The notes: generated from the letters alone by a model not told the origin. DNA of 64,000 bases from Haloferax mediterranei ATCC 33500 (GCF_000306765.2 NC_017941.2:1612001-1676000); one strand, 5' to 3'; shown: positions 1 to 8,196, numbered from the stretch's first letter. Numbers and translations are program-made.

Positions 1-1
1 G

Positions 2-313
2 AACCCGTACCTCGGACTTATCGGACTCCTCGCCGCCGGGAACGACGGTATCGAGCGCGAACTCGAACCGCCGGAGCCGGTTTCGGTCGACCCGTGTGAC
101 CTCACGGATGCACAGCGGACCGCAAAGGGAATCAAGCGACTCCCGCAGACGCTCGGTGAGGCGCTCGATGCGTTAGAGACAAACGAGGTATTGCGCGAGG
201 CACTTGGTCCCGACCTCTTCGATGCGTACGTCGAAGTCAAGCGGAACCACTGGAAGTTGTTCACCGAGAGCGCGGGAGCGTGGCAACGGGAGCGACTCCG
301 AAACCTCTACTAA
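2..313 (+). CDS. Glutamine synthetase family protein, C-terminal part
   Basis: Only the last 103 residues are present; the gene begins before the window. The tail has the usual glutamine synthetase C-terminal pattern: an NPYL start, an [10 protein letters not shown] segment, an L-P-x-x-L-x-x-AL-x-x-LE helix, a final helix with VKRNHW, and a last W-x-R-x-R-x-x-x-Y. Family members ligate ammonia or an amine to glutamate using ATP. The N-terminal domain and ATP-binding residues are missing, so true glutamine synthetase cannot be separated from gamma-glutamyl-amine synthetase paralogues. The stop is TAA, and the gene converges on the MATE exporter 100 bases away. Confidence 0.8.
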
Positions 314-413
314 AACGGCATCTGAGAACACGACCCTCGGGCTTGGGGTGCGGCCCGAGGTAGTCTGTACTGCTCGACGGCGACCGTCAGATTCGTACCG
401 TTCCGACAGGTCG

Positions 414-1844
414 TCAGTCGCTCCCCACCGCGTCCGCCGGTTCGTGGGATGCGTCGTCGAGCGTGTCGATGGCGTTGTTTCGCCACGACCCGAGTCTGAA
501 CCACGCAAGCGCGAGCACCGCGCCGACGACGTTCGAGATGGCGATGGAAATCCAGACCCCGCTCGGGCCGACGGCCTGCGCGCCGAACCACGAAATCGGG
601 AGTCGGATGATGCCCCGAGTAGTCAGCACGATGACGGCCGCGACGGTCGTCATTCCGACTCCGCGGAATCCGCCGACGAAGGTCCGTAACACGCCGATGA
701 ATCCGAACGTGGGGACGACCCAGTGGAGAAACGAGACGCCGAATCTGATGGTTGCCGGTTCGTCGGTAAAGAGACTCACAATCGGCCGTGCGGTGACCCA
801 CGTGAGGATGGCGATTGCGGTGAGACTACCGAACGCAATCACTGCGGCACGATAGTTGGTCGTCACGGCGCGGTCGAGTTTCCCCGCACCGATGTTCTGT
901 CCGGTCATCGTTTCGACCGCCCGCGAGATGCCAACTGTTGCGAAACCGATTGTCGAGATGACTCGAATCCCGATACCGTATCCGGCGACAGCCGCCGTCG
1001 AGAAGGTCCCGACGATAACGAGAAGCAGGTTAATCGAGATACCCCGTCCCATCTGTTCGACGGACGTGGGAAGACCCGTCCGGGCGAGTCGACGACCCCA
1101 AGAGAGATTCGGCCGGAACTGGCGTAACTCGGCGTCGAGTCCTCTCGAGGACACGAATAGGAGGTAGAATCCCACGAGAGCCGCGAGACTCCGGGCGGTG
1201 AACGTCGCAATCGCGGCACCACGGATGCCGAGTTCCGGGACGAATCCCCAGCCGTAGATAAGAATCGGGTCGAGAAGTGCGTTAAGGGTAATCGAACCAA
1301 TCATGACCGGAAGCGGCGTGATGGTGTCGCCGGACCCGCGCATCAGCGAGAGGAAGGCGACGAACCCGACGGTCGATGGTAAGCCGAGGGACATTATCTG
1401 CAGATAGGCGGTCGCGAAGCGGTGAACTTCTGGAGTAATATCATACAGCGTGAGGACGTCGTCGACGAAGAAAAAGCCGAGAACGCCGACGAGGGCCCCT
1501 GAAATCAGTCCGTACGTCACAGTTTGTGCCGCCGCGTGGGCGGCCCCTTCGTAGTCTTCACCGCCGGTCGCTTGGGCGACGTGAATACTGCCTGCGACGG
1601 GAAGACCGAAGCTCACAGAAAGGAGGAAATACGCGAGCGGATACGCGAGAGTAATCGCTGCTAGCGATGCGGTGCCGTACTGCCCGAGCCAAAACGTGTC
1701 GACGAGCGTGTAGACTGTTTGAATGACGTTCGTGATGATAACCGGCAGTGCGAGTATCCCGAGCGGCCGAGCAATCGACCCCGAGGTCAAATCGAGGTCG
1801 TCCTGGCGGGTGAAGATACTCACGAGCGCATTACGGATTCCCAT
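414..1844 (-). CDS. MATE family multidrug/toxin exporter
   Basis: A 476-residue membrane protein with about 12 hydrophobic segments in two similar halves, as in the MATE family, which exports cationic compounds in exchange for Na+ or H+. The N-terminal IARPLGILALPVIITNVIQ stretch is typical MATE helix 1. I start at ATG 1844 (MGIRNALV) because it lies 17 bases after the deacetylase stop; a longer form would run into that gene. It is probably co-transcribed with the deacetylase from the iron-boxed promoter at 2703. Family assignment is secure; the substrate is unknown. Export of a siderophore or iron-related metabolite is an inference from context. Confidence 0.85.
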   Translation of the reverse strand: MGIRNALVSIFTRQDDLDLTSGSIARPLGILALPVIITNVIQTVYTLVDTFWLGQYGTASLAAITLAYPLAYFLLSVSFGLPVAGSIHVAQATGGEDYEGAAHAAAQTVTYGLISGALVGVLGFFFVDDVLTLYDITPEVHRFATAYLQIMSLGLPSTVGFVAFLSLMRGSGDTITPLPVMIGSITLNALLDPILIYGWGFVPELGIRGAAIATFTARSLAALVGFYLLFVSSRGLDAELRQFRPNLSWGRRLARTGLPTSVEQMGRGISINLLLVIVGTFSTAAVAGYGIGIRVISTIGFATVGISRAVETMTGQNIGAGKLDRAVTTNYRAAVIAFGSLTAIAILTWVTARPIVSLFTDEPATIRFGVSFLHWVVPTFGFIGVLRTFVGGFRGVGMTTVAAVIVLTTRGIIRLPISWFGAQAVGPSGVWISIAISNVVGAVLALAWFRLGSWRNNAIDTLDDASHEPADAVGSD

Positions 1845-1861
1845 TAGCTGACTCGCACCCG

Positions 1862-2695
1862 TTAGTTCGCCTCTTGTTCTTTCCAGTGGCGGGCCAGTTC
1901 GGCACAGGTTGCGACCCACGCGCCGTCGGTGTTAGTGACCGTTTCGAGCAGGTCGTCGAGCGCGTCAATTCGGCTGGCGCGACCGATGACCTGCGGGTGC
2001 ATCGTCAGCATGAACATTCGTCCGCGGCGGTGCAGTCCCTCGAACTCCGCTTCCCACGTGTCGAAGACGGGACCGACAGGTGAGATTCCCGACTGGAAGT
2101 CGAACGTGGGCTTCATGTTGAATCCCCAGTAGACGAAGTCGTCGAGTAAGAAGTGGTTCGGTAGTTCGACGAGGGGATAGTCGTCGCGCAGGTACGGAAT
2201 GTCGGTGTCCATCATCGACGAGTCGTATATCATCCCCACCTCCTCTGCCAGTTCCAGTGTTTGGTCGGACTGCCCACCGCGGTAGCCGAGCGGCGGTTCG
2301 CCGGTGAGGCCTTCGAAGAGTTCGACGGTTCGCAGAAACTCCGTTTCCTCGCGTTCTTTCGAGAGCGTCCGTGGATGGACGTGCGAATAGGTGTGATGTG
2401 CGATTTCGTGGCCGTGGTCGTGAATCTGTTTAATCGTCTCCGGCCACTCTTCTGCGACTCTTCCGGGAACGAAGAAGGTACATCGGCAATCGTGTTTGTC
2501 GAACACCTCCAGAATACGAGGGACGGCGACCGTCGGACCGAACTCACCGCGGAACTCGAATCGCCCGAAACCCTCTTTTTGTTTTTCACCTGCGCGCCAG
2601 AGTTGGCCAGCGTCGAGGTCGAACGTAAACGAAGCCGCAGACTGGTAGTCACCCCATGGAGTATCGTCAGTTGATTGCTGTTTAAACTGTGACAT
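1862..2695 (-). CDS. Polysaccharide deacetylase (NodB-homology) family protein
   Basis: A 277-residue protein with the NodB-homology layout: SFTFDLDAG near residues 22-30 (motif 1 with the catalytic and metal Asp), GHEIAHHTYSH near residue 95 (metal-binding H-x-x-x-H motif 2), YRGG (motif 3) and a late LTMHPQ His motif. Family members remove N-acetyl groups from sugar polymers or, in the PuuE-like branch, act on small cyclic amides. No signal peptide is seen, so it is probably cytoplasmic, which favours a small-molecule substrate. It is first in an operon with the MATE exporter. The start codon is 8 bases from an iron-box palindrome. Confidence 0.85.
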   Translation of the reverse strand: MSQFKQQSTDDTPWGDYQSAASFTFDLDAGQLWRAGEKQKEGFGRFEFRGEFGPTVAVPRILEVFDKHDCRCTFFVPGRVAEEWPETIKQIHDHGHEIAHHTYSHVHPRTLSKEREETEFLRTVELFEGLTGEPPLGYRGGQSDQTLELAEEVGMIYDSSMMDTDIPYLRDDYPLVELPNHFLLDDFVYWGFNMKPTFDFQSGISPVGPVFDTWEAEFEGLHRRGRMFMLTMHPQVIGRASRIDALDDLLETVTNTDGAWVATCAELARHWKEQEAN

Positions 2696-2702
2696 CGCCT
2701 AT

Positions 2703-2720
2703 TTTTAGGCTGACCTAAAA
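2703..2720. promoter_or_regulatory. Iron-box palindrome (DtxR/Idr-type operator) before the deacetylase-MATE operon
   Basis: TTTTAGG-CTGA-CCTAAAA is a perfect 7+7 palindrome around a 4-base centre. It resembles the TTAGGnnnnCCTAA core bound by DtxR-family iron-dependent repressors, including haloarchaeal Idr proteins. It lies 8 bases before the start codon at 2695, where it would block initiation of a leaderless or near-leaderless transcript. An AT-rich TATA-like stretch follows just upstream of the gene at about 2716-2726. The binding protein is inferred from the motif. Confidence 0.8.
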
Positions 2721-2946
2721 CTTAAAGGTTTTCGACAAGGAGAATGTGTTCCGAAAATAAGAACACAGAGAGGTCTCTATCGATGTGTTCGTCGAGGCTG
2801 ACCGGCGGAACACATCAATACCGTGAGGTCAGACAGGACGTTTGAAATCTCGTAGAGACCTATCGTGGCTGACGTGGCAGTGGTGGTTAGTGACCTAGCC
2901 GGGCGGTCATCCGGTCGAAGGCACACTACACCCCGACGAATACGCC
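2721..2946. other. Intergenic region with no gene seen
   Basis: About 225 bases between the deacetylase promoter and the end of the RraA-like gene. It holds AT-rich promoter sequence at its left end. I see no convincing reading frame, tRNA or repeat. Confidence 0.5.
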
Positions 2947-3618
2947 TTACGACAGGTCACGTTCGGCGATGCGGTCGTTCGCTCCCGAGATGTCGGCCAG
3001 CGACTCGCCCTCGTAGAGGCGGTCGATGATTTCGGATTCCGCCCCGTCGCCTCCAGTGTAGTGTTCGATAACGTGGTCGATTTCGTCCTGTGGGACGAAC
3101 ACGACGCCGTCTTCGTTACCGATTGCGACGTCCCCCGGCTGAACCACCGCACCGCCGACCTGCACGGGGACGTTGATGTCGCCACCCAAACTCTGACGCA
3201 AGCGATAGACCGTCCTGTTGGACCTTGCTCGTGCGAACACCGGGAAATCGATATCCCGGATTGCTGCCGTATCGGTCACAGCGCCGTCGATGACAACGCC
3301 CTGTGCGCCGCTCGCAACCGCCGCATGGGTGGTGACTTCTCCCCACGGTGCGTTCGTTTCGTGGCCGTCCATCTGGATGACGATGACGTCCCCCGGTTCG
3401 GCGAGTTCAGTCGCCTTGTGAACCATCGTCCCGTCGACAGGCGGAATCCGGACAGTGAGGGCGGAGCCGACGATGTTCGCCGAGCTTGCTGTCCGCATGA
3501 ACCGCAGTTCCGGTGATGAGTGACCGAAGTGTCGGTGGTGTCCGAGTTCGTTCGGGTCCACTTGCTCAAGCGCGCTCAGTTGGTCATCACTGGGTCGGTC
3601 GAAGTTGTCGATTACCAT
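2947..3618 (-). CDS. RraA-like protein (dimethylmenaquinone methyltransferase/RraA fold)
   Basis: A 223-residue protein with the RraA/MenG-like fold signature: TVRIPPVDGTMVHKA, GDVIVIQMDG, the Gly-rich GAQGVVIDGAVTD, then PVFAR and a late GDVAIGNEDGVVFVP. Members include RNase E inhibitors in bacteria and divalent-metal class II aldolases for 4-hydroxy-4-methyl-2-oxoglutarate-type substrates. The DGAVTD stretch carries the metal-coordinating Asp of the aldolase group. An archaeon without RNase E points to the aldolase or another catalytic role. It has its own iron box at 3646. The start at ATG 3618 is unambiguous. Confidence 0.8.
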   Translation of the reverse strand: MVIDNFDRPSDDQLSALEQVDPNELGHHRHFGHSSPELRFMRTASSANIVGSALTVRIPPVDGTMVHKATELAEPGDVIVIQMDGHETNAPWGEVTTHAAVASGAQGVVIDGAVTDTAAIRDIDFPVFARARSNRTVYRLRQSLGGDINVPVQVGGAVVQPGDVAIGNEDGVVFVPQDEIDHVIEHYTGGDGAESEIIDRLYEGESLADISGANDRIAERDLS

Positions 3619-3645
3619 CGTATCGTCCTCATGGTTCGCTACTAG

Positions 3646-3661
3646 TTTAGGTCAGCCTAAA
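3646..3661. promoter_or_regulatory. Iron-box palindrome before the RraA-like gene
   Basis: TTTAGG-TCAG-CCTAAA, a perfect 6+6 palindrome, 27 bases before the start codon at 3618. A TATA-like AT run (about 3658-3670) overlaps its distal edge, so a bound repressor would mask the promoter. It has the same core as the sites at 2703 and 4910. Confidence 0.8.
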
Positions 3662-3717
3662 AATTAAAAACTACCGGCCACAGAGAAACCAGCGGGGTAG
3701 TGAGTGTGGGTGTCGGC

Positions 3718-4905
3718 TCAGAACTCGCCTGTTACGATGTCAGCAACCCGTTGGCGGTCGAAGAACTCGTCTTCCGTGAAGACATCGGGATAGAGGTCCT
3801 GTGCGGCCTGTTCGAGTTGGAACAGGTACACAATCGGCCCCTGATACGGCGCGCCCGCATAGATTACTCGGTCGTTTTGTACAGCCTGCAGTTCGCTCCC
3901 GAGATCATGGTCCTTCATCGGCTGTACGAACTTCGACTCGAACTCCGCTTCCGTCAGTTCTCCGTGCTGTCGGATAGCGATGACCTCCGGGTCAACCTCC
4001 AACAGTGTCTCGAAGTCGACCTCGCTGCGGCTTTCGTGGAAGTTCTGTACGTCCGACTGCGCCAATGCATCGCGGACATTCAGTTCTCGCCATTGCTTGA
4101 AACTCGTCCCGGAATCCATCACAAACGGGAGGAACGTCTCCGGCGGACTCGACCGTGGATACAGAATAGCGACTTCCGGTCGCTCCTCGGGCAGACGCGA
4201 CGTGACATCCGAGACGACCCGGTCGTGAATCTCTTTGAGGGCCTCGTATCGTTCCTCCTCTTGGAACACTTGCGCGAGTTTTTCGAAGGCCTCGTACATC
4301 GAGTACTTCGTGTAATCGTGCCACGAGTAGCTCCCGGAGAAGATCGTATTTCCGAGGAATGGACCGACGTTCTCGCTGATTTCGTCGATGTCCTCTTGTG
4401 TCCACTGAATCCGGTTGATCATGAAGTTCGGATCGATGATGTGGACATCCGCATCGAGTTCGTAGAATAGCTCTTTGTCGGTGCCATCCTGCCAGAGTTG
4501 TGTTAGTCCTTCACGATCGACGGAAACACCGGGAAGCTCATTATAATACCACGTCGCGAACCGCTGGCGGATACCCACCGCTTGCAGTCCGTCAGCCTGT
4601 CCGAGCGCGACGCCCATGTCTGCATAATCGCCGGTGAACGAAAACCACTTCTCGGGAACCTGATCGAAAGGTACCTCTCCGACTGGCTCCATCGTCACCG
4701 AATAGCTCGAATCCTCGGTTGTTGTCTCGGTGTCAGTCGTCTCTGTCTCAGTCGACGTACTCGGCGAGTTACTCTCCGTCGGCGTTGAGTCCGCCCCGTC
4801 GTCACCCAAACAGCCAGCAAACAATCCGCCACCGACGACTGCCCCGCCGTACTTGAGATATTCTCTCCGTGTTGGTTCCGTCCGTCGTCCGGAATCTCGG
4901 TCCAT
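3718..4905 (-). CDS. Iron(III)-siderophore type ABC transporter substrate-binding lipoprotein
   Basis: A 395-residue exported protein. The N-terminus has a Tat motif, RREYLKY, followed by a hydrophobic stretch and a lipobox ending FAGC, then a Thr/Ser/Glu-rich linker: a typical haloarchaeal Tat lipoprotein anchored outside the membrane. The body has the two-lobed helical-backbone (PF01497-like) pattern with DVHIIDPNFM, a long central helix and the VIAIRQHGEL lobe. Family members hand Fe-siderophore or cobalamin to FecCD-type permeases. No permease or ATPase is adjacent, so it is an orphan here. Two iron boxes flank its TATA element. Confidence 0.85.
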   Translation of the reverse strand: MDRDSGRRTEPTRREYLKYGGAVVGGGLFAGCLGDDGADSTPTESNSPSTSTETETTDTETTTEDSSYSVTMEPVGEVPFDQVPEKWFSFTGDYADMGVALGQADGLQAVGIRQRFATWYYNELPGVSVDREGLTQLWQDGTDKELFYELDADVHIIDPNFMINRIQWTQEDIDEISENVGPFLGNTIFSGSYSWHDYTKYSMYEAFEKLAQVFQEEERYEALKEIHDRVVSDVTSRLPEERPEVAILYPRSSPPETFLPFVMDSGTSFKQWRELNVRDALAQSDVQNFHESRSEVDFETLLEVDPEVIAIRQHGELTEAEFESKFVQPMKDHDLGSELQAVQNDRVIYAGAPYQGPIVYLFQLEQAAQDLYPDVFTEDEFFDRQRVADIVTGEF

Positions 4906-4909
4906 AGAG

Positions 4910-4925
4910 TTTAGGCTCGCCTAAA
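4910..4925. promoter_or_regulatory. Iron-box palindrome, proximal operator of the binding-protein gene
   Basis: TTTAGG-CTCG-CCTAAA, a perfect 6+6 palindrome, 4 bases before the start codon at 4905. It probably covers the transcription start. A TATA-like CATATATG at 4926-4933 follows immediately on the distal side. Confidence 0.8.
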
Positions 4926-4945
4926 CATATATGACCATTTCGAAG

Positions 4946-4961
4946 TTTCGGCTAGCCTAAA
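4946..4961. promoter_or_regulatory. Degenerate second iron box, distal operator
   Basis: TTTCGG-CTAG-CCTAAA. One half matches the consensus and the other has one substitution (TTTCGG for TTTAGG). It sits 36 bases centre-to-centre from the 4910 site, with the TATA-like element between them. Two sites could give cooperative, tighter repression, or one site could activate while the other represses. Confidence 0.6.
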
Positions 4962-5039
4962 TTCGTCGCCAACGCAGTGCCGAATGTACGAACGAAGGCG
5001 CGACAGCGCCGTTGTCTGGCTCTCGGCTGTTCCACTGAG

Positions 5040-5462
5040 TCACAGTTCTTCTTTCATGTCTCCGCGTCGATAGCGTTCCAAAAGCTCGTAGCCGGTGACG
5101 CTGCCCGTCGCGTCGAGCGTGATTTCGTAGCGGCCGATGATGTCCTGCGTGTCTGGCACGGCGTTACGTTCGACCAGTTCCACGACGGTACGCCAGCCAT
5201 CGCCATTGGCCGCCTCGATTTTGATGATTCCCTCGAACTCGTATTCCAACAGTTCTTTGGCGGCTTCCCGCGCTCGGACCTGTGCATCACTAAGCCCAAT
5301 TGTCGAATCCGGAGATTGATTTGACACCGCTTCGTCCGAAGCGGTCTGTTCGGGCGGCTCGTCGCGGGTACGCTTCGCTTCTGGACCCGACCCCACTTCG
5401 GCTGAAAGTCCCGCATTGTCGATGCCATCGTGATTGGCATGTTCATTCCCTTGGTCTGACAT
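5040..5462 (-). CDS. gvpO: Gas vesicle protein GvpO
   Basis: A 140-residue protein with an acidic, disordered first half and a folded C-terminal half of about 80 residues that begins [19 protein letters not shown] and contains [24 protein letters not shown], the GvpO family signature. GvpO is required for gas-vesicle formation in haloarchaea, with an accessory rather than structural role. It is last in the gvpACNO transcription unit and starts 24 bases after the gvpN stop. Confidence 0.93.
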   Translation of the reverse strand: MSDQGNEHANHDGIDNAGLSAEVGSGPEAKRTRDEPPEQTASDEAVSNQSPDSTIGLSDAQVRAREAAKELLEYEFEGIIKIEAANGDGWRTVVELVERNAVPDTQDIIGRYEITLDATGSVTGYELLERYRRGDMKEEL

Positions 5463-5486
5463 TATACTACCTATGAGGCTACTGCC

Positions 5487-6530
5487 TCAAGAAAGGGTCC
5501 CCTCCATGCCTTTGATCGTCGCTTCGACCTCGTCTCGTAACTCGTGGACATCACTGTGCTGAGCGACTTTCGAGGCCAACACGTCGACACAGATGTCGGT
5601 TAGTATCGACCGGTCGAGGTCGTCGACGGTCGTGAGACCCTCCGCAGCCATAATCGCCGCCCGGGTTCCGACGTTAACGTCGAGGCGCTCGCGCAACTCG
5701 CGCATTAGCCGGACGATTTGTTCTGTGTCCTCCGTGTCGAAATCGTCGACGTGGGCCCGGACGATTTCGACCTCGGTTTCTCTATCGTAGAAATCCAGAT
5801 AGAGACCGACGAGTCGGTCGAGGAGTGCGTCCTGTGGCTCGTGAACACCGGCGTACTCTACCGAGTTCGAGGTCAGAATCGCTCGGAAGTCGGGGTGGAC
5901 ATCGACGTACCGCGATTTCCCCCGCTGACCCGGCAGTTCGAGCACGCCCTCTTCGAACACCGACAGCAGGACGTTGTTCGCGACGGGTTTCGTGCGGGAA
6001 AACTCGTTGTACACCAGCGTTGCCCCCTCCCGTACGGCGAGTGTAAGGGGGTTATCCACCCAGCGGTCCCGAACGATATCCTTGCTCTTGACGACATTGT
6101 GGACGTACTTGTCACGCTCCGAAATCCGCTCTTTTTCTGCGTACTCACCGACGAGGTCGCTAGTCGTCAGGTCAGCATCACCGTTAATCCAGACGACCGG
6201 GCGGTCACGCTCGCGAGCGACGTGCATCGCCAGCGCCGTCTTTCCGCAGCCGGTCGGGCCGATAAGGTGGACGGGGCGTCCAACGTCGAGCCACCGGCGC
6301 ATGCGGGTTTCAACCTGCGTGACCGCCTCGGTCTCGATGAACGGTTGTTCTTCGGGGATGAACCGCTCGTCGAGCTTGCTCGTTCCGTTTTTCGTTCGGT
6401 GGGTCTGGTGATTTTCGAGACGGGTGAGTTCCTTTTCCGTCCGATTGCGTGCGTTCTTGTCCTGTTTTTCCCGGCGAGACGTGCGGATTTGTGAGCCTCG
6501 TACCTTCCGCTCACGTGAGCTGTTCGTCAT
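5487..6530 (-). CDS. gvpN: Gas vesicle ATPase GvpN
   Basis: A 347-residue AAA+ (MoxR-like) ATPase. A basic N-terminal tail of about 50 residues is followed by the Walker A motif GPTGCGKT (residues 91-98), a LVYNEFSRT Walker B region, a sensor-like ILTSNSVEYAG stretch, and a C-terminal helical lid. GvpN helps bicone precursors enlarge into full cylinders. Its start overlaps the gvpC stop by 4 bases (ATGA), indicating translational coupling. Confidence 0.95.
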   Translation of the reverse strand: MTNSSRERKVRGSQIRTSRREKQDKNARNRTEKELTRLENHQTHRTKNGTSKLDERFIPEEQPFIETEAVTQVETRMRRWLDVGRPVHLIGPTGCGKTALAMHVARERDRPVVWINGDADLTTSDLVGEYAEKERISERDKYVHNVVKSKDIVRDRWVDNPLTLAVREGATLVYNEFSRTKPVANNVLLSVFEEGVLELPGQRGKSRYVDVHPDFRAILTSNSVEYAGVHEPQDALLDRLVGLYLDFYDRETEVEIVRAHVDDFDTEDTEQIVRLMRELRERLDVNVGTRAAIMAAEGLTTVDDLDRSILTDICVDVLASKVAQHSDVHELRDEVEATIKGMEGTLS

Positions 6531-7672
6531 GCTTTATCATCCGGGCGGAGTGGCACGTCCTCGCCGTACTCTTCGCGGTATTTCTTGATCGTCATGTCGT
6601 GTGTCTGAAGGTGGGGTTCTGTAATCGCCTGATAATATTCGCCGCACACCAGACACTGGACCATATCCTCTGGCGTCTCGTCGTCCAGGAACTGGTCGTC
6701 TTCTCTGACCGACTCCGATTGGACGTCTTCGTCGGCTTCTGTGTCCATCTCCGCACCGAACTCCATTTCTACCGTCTCGACTTCGGCTTCGGCTTCGACG
6801 TCATCTGCTTTCGAGTCCTCGTCTTCACCGTCGGGTTCTACGGAGTCTTCTATCGGAGGTATGTCTACCTCGGTCTCCGTGCCAGTCACGGCTGTTTCAG
6901 CCGCGTTGTTCAAGGGTGTCGCCATGGGAGCAGCGCCCTGCCCGTAGAAGTCGCGAGCGAAGGAGGCGAACGCTTCCTCAGTCGTTTCGAACGCTTTCCG
7001 GTAGTCCCCCATTTCTCGCTGGAAGGCAGCGATGTTGTCCAATAAGGACTGTACCTCGACGCCGTGAAATTCCTCTCGGTACTGGAGGAAGGCGTCAGCA
7101 ACGTCTTTGTGACCATCGCGTTTTTCGGCGACAACGGCGTGGAACTGGTCGATGTCGGCACCGAACTCACTAGCGTAGCCGTTAAATTCGCCCTGCACAG
7201 AGACGAATTCCGACTGGAGTTCCGAAATCGCCGTCAGCAGGTCCGACACATCGCGAAGGGTAGCCACGTCGGTCACGAATGCATCCGCGTAGGCGTCGAA
7301 CGCTTCGTGAGTTTCGTCCATCTCCGCCCGGAGGTCGTCTATTGCGGCGAGGAGGTCACTCACATCCTGCATCTCCGCGACATCTGTCGCGAAAATGTCG
7401 GCATACGCGTCGAAGGCGTCGCGTCGGTCAGCAACCGACGTATGGAAGTGCTCGACGTCGGCGGCGAATTCCTCACTGTATGCACGAAACGCATCGTTAG
7501 TGCTGTTCATCTCCGTCCGCAGGGTATCAATCCCATCGACGAGTTCGCTTACGTCTCGTTTATCGTCAACATCGGCAGCGAACTCGTCGGCATAGGCCGC
7601 GAACGCTTGCTGTACTTCCGCGAATTCCTCGCGGGTGGCGGTCATCTTTTCACGTTTGTCTTTGACACTCAT
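6527..7672 (-). CDS. gvpC: Gas vesicle outer scaffold protein GvpC
   Basis: A 381-residue protein. Residues about 15-240 are a run of roughly seven degenerate 30-40 residue helical repeats built on an AF-x-AYADxFAADV core with intervening DVSDLL-AI-LR-E segments. GvpC binds and stiffens the GvpA shell and sets vesicle shape. After a very acidic region (about 255-330) there is a zinc-knuckle-like tail, C340-x2-C343-x10-H354-x3-H358, followed by a short helix (KKYREEYGE) like Ros/MucR fingers. It lies downstream of gvpA and overlaps gvpN. Confidence 0.94.
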   Translation of the reverse strand: MSVKDKREKMTATREEFAEVQQAFAAYADEFAADVDDKRDVSELVDGIDTLRTEMNSTNDAFRAYSEEFAADVEHFHTSVADRRDAFDAYADIFATDVAEMQDVSDLLAAIDDLRAEMDETHEAFDAYADAFVTDVATLRDVSDLLTAISELQSEFVSVQGEFNGYASEFGADIDQFHAVVAEKRDGHKDVADAFLQYREEFHGVEVQSLLDNIAAFQREMGDYRKAFETTEEAFASFARDFYGQGAAPMATPLNNAAETAVTGTETEVDIPPIEDSVEPDGEDEDSKADDVEAEAEVETVEMEFGAEMDTEADEDVQSESVREDDQFLDDETPEDMVQCLVCGEYYQAITEPHLQTHDMTIKKYREEYGEDVPLRPDDKA

Positions 7673-7711
7673 AGTGGGTTCGAAAAATCGGTCGAGTAGC
7701 GTTACTTACAA

Positions 7712-7741
7712 CCCCTGCGTCTCCGTTACGCACCGCAGAGG
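7712..7741 (-). terminator. Hairpin between gvpA and gvpC
   Basis: On the minus strand, 8-base arms CCTCTGCG and CGCAGGGG pair (one G-T wobble) around a 14-base loop, beginning 7 bases past the gvpA stop codon. It could act as a partial terminator or 3' stabiliser, giving abundant short gvpA mRNA and less gvpACNO read-through, as reported for haloarchaeal gvp operons. Confidence 0.45.
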
Positions 7742-7748
7742 CGAGCTA

Positions 7749-7985
7749 TCAGGCCTCAGGCGTAGGTGCCGCCTCGGCACCAGCGGTGAGTTCTGCTTGT
7801 TCGATCTTGGCGATTTCTTCGGCGTAGTGGAGGAAGGTGTCGACCGACGCGGCAACGACCCGCGCCTCGACGGTCAGAATCTCGATACCGACAAGGGAGA
7901 TACGAGCCCACACGTCAACGACGACACCCTTGTCCAGTACGCGATCCAGAACTTCCGCCAGACTTGATGAATCGGGCTGAACCAT
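7749..7985 (-). CDS. gvpA: Major gas vesicle shell protein GvpA
   Basis: A 78-residue, highly conserved small protein. [20 protein letters not shown] forms helix 1 and the turn, then [11 protein letters not shown] and [19 protein letters not shown] complete the helix-strand-strand-helix rib unit that assembles into the gas-permeable vesicle wall. Its C-terminal tail ([11 protein letters not shown]) is the variable part. It is transcribed away from gvpD and probably heads gvpACNO, with the GvpE site centred about 70 bases before its start. Confidence 0.97.
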   Translation of the reverse strand: MVQPDSSSLAEVLDRVLDKGVVVDVWARISLVGIEILTVEARVVAASVDTFLHYAEEIAKIEQAELTAGAEAAPTPEA

Positions 7986-8021
7986 GATTGATCTGGGTTA
8001 TACCCATCTGAAAACGTGTTG

Positions 8022-8034
8022 GCAAGTAACAAAA
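8022..8034 (-). promoter_or_regulatory. Possible TATA region of the gvpA promoter
   Basis: On the minus strand the sequence TGATTTTGTTACT lies about 40-50 bases before the gvpA start, the spacing expected for a TATA element with a short (about 20-base) leader. The sequence is a weak TATA match, in keeping with an activator-dependent promoter. Confidence 0.4.
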
Positions 8035-8043
8035 TCATTCGTG

Positions 8044-8063
8044 TTGGTTCAGCAACCGTTTCA
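8044..8063. promoter_or_regulatory. GvpE upstream activating sequence between gvpA and gvpD
   Basis: On the minus strand this reads TGAAACGG-TTGC-TGAACCAA, which matches the published haloarchaeal gvp activating sequence TGAAACGG-n4-TGAACCAA at every defined position. It sits between the divergent gvpA (7985) and gvpD (8197) starts. GvpE binds such sites to activate both promoters; GvpD lowers GvpE levels. Confidence 0.85.
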
Positions 8064-8196
8064 CCTCTCGTAATGAGTCAAACATCTAAGTAGTTTGGCA
8101 GAGATGAATGACACAGGTCGCCTTGACTGAGAGCATCACGCATCCCTTTCAAGCCGGTAAAGCAGCTCTCTGTCTCTCGACCAAAGTGCGTCATCC

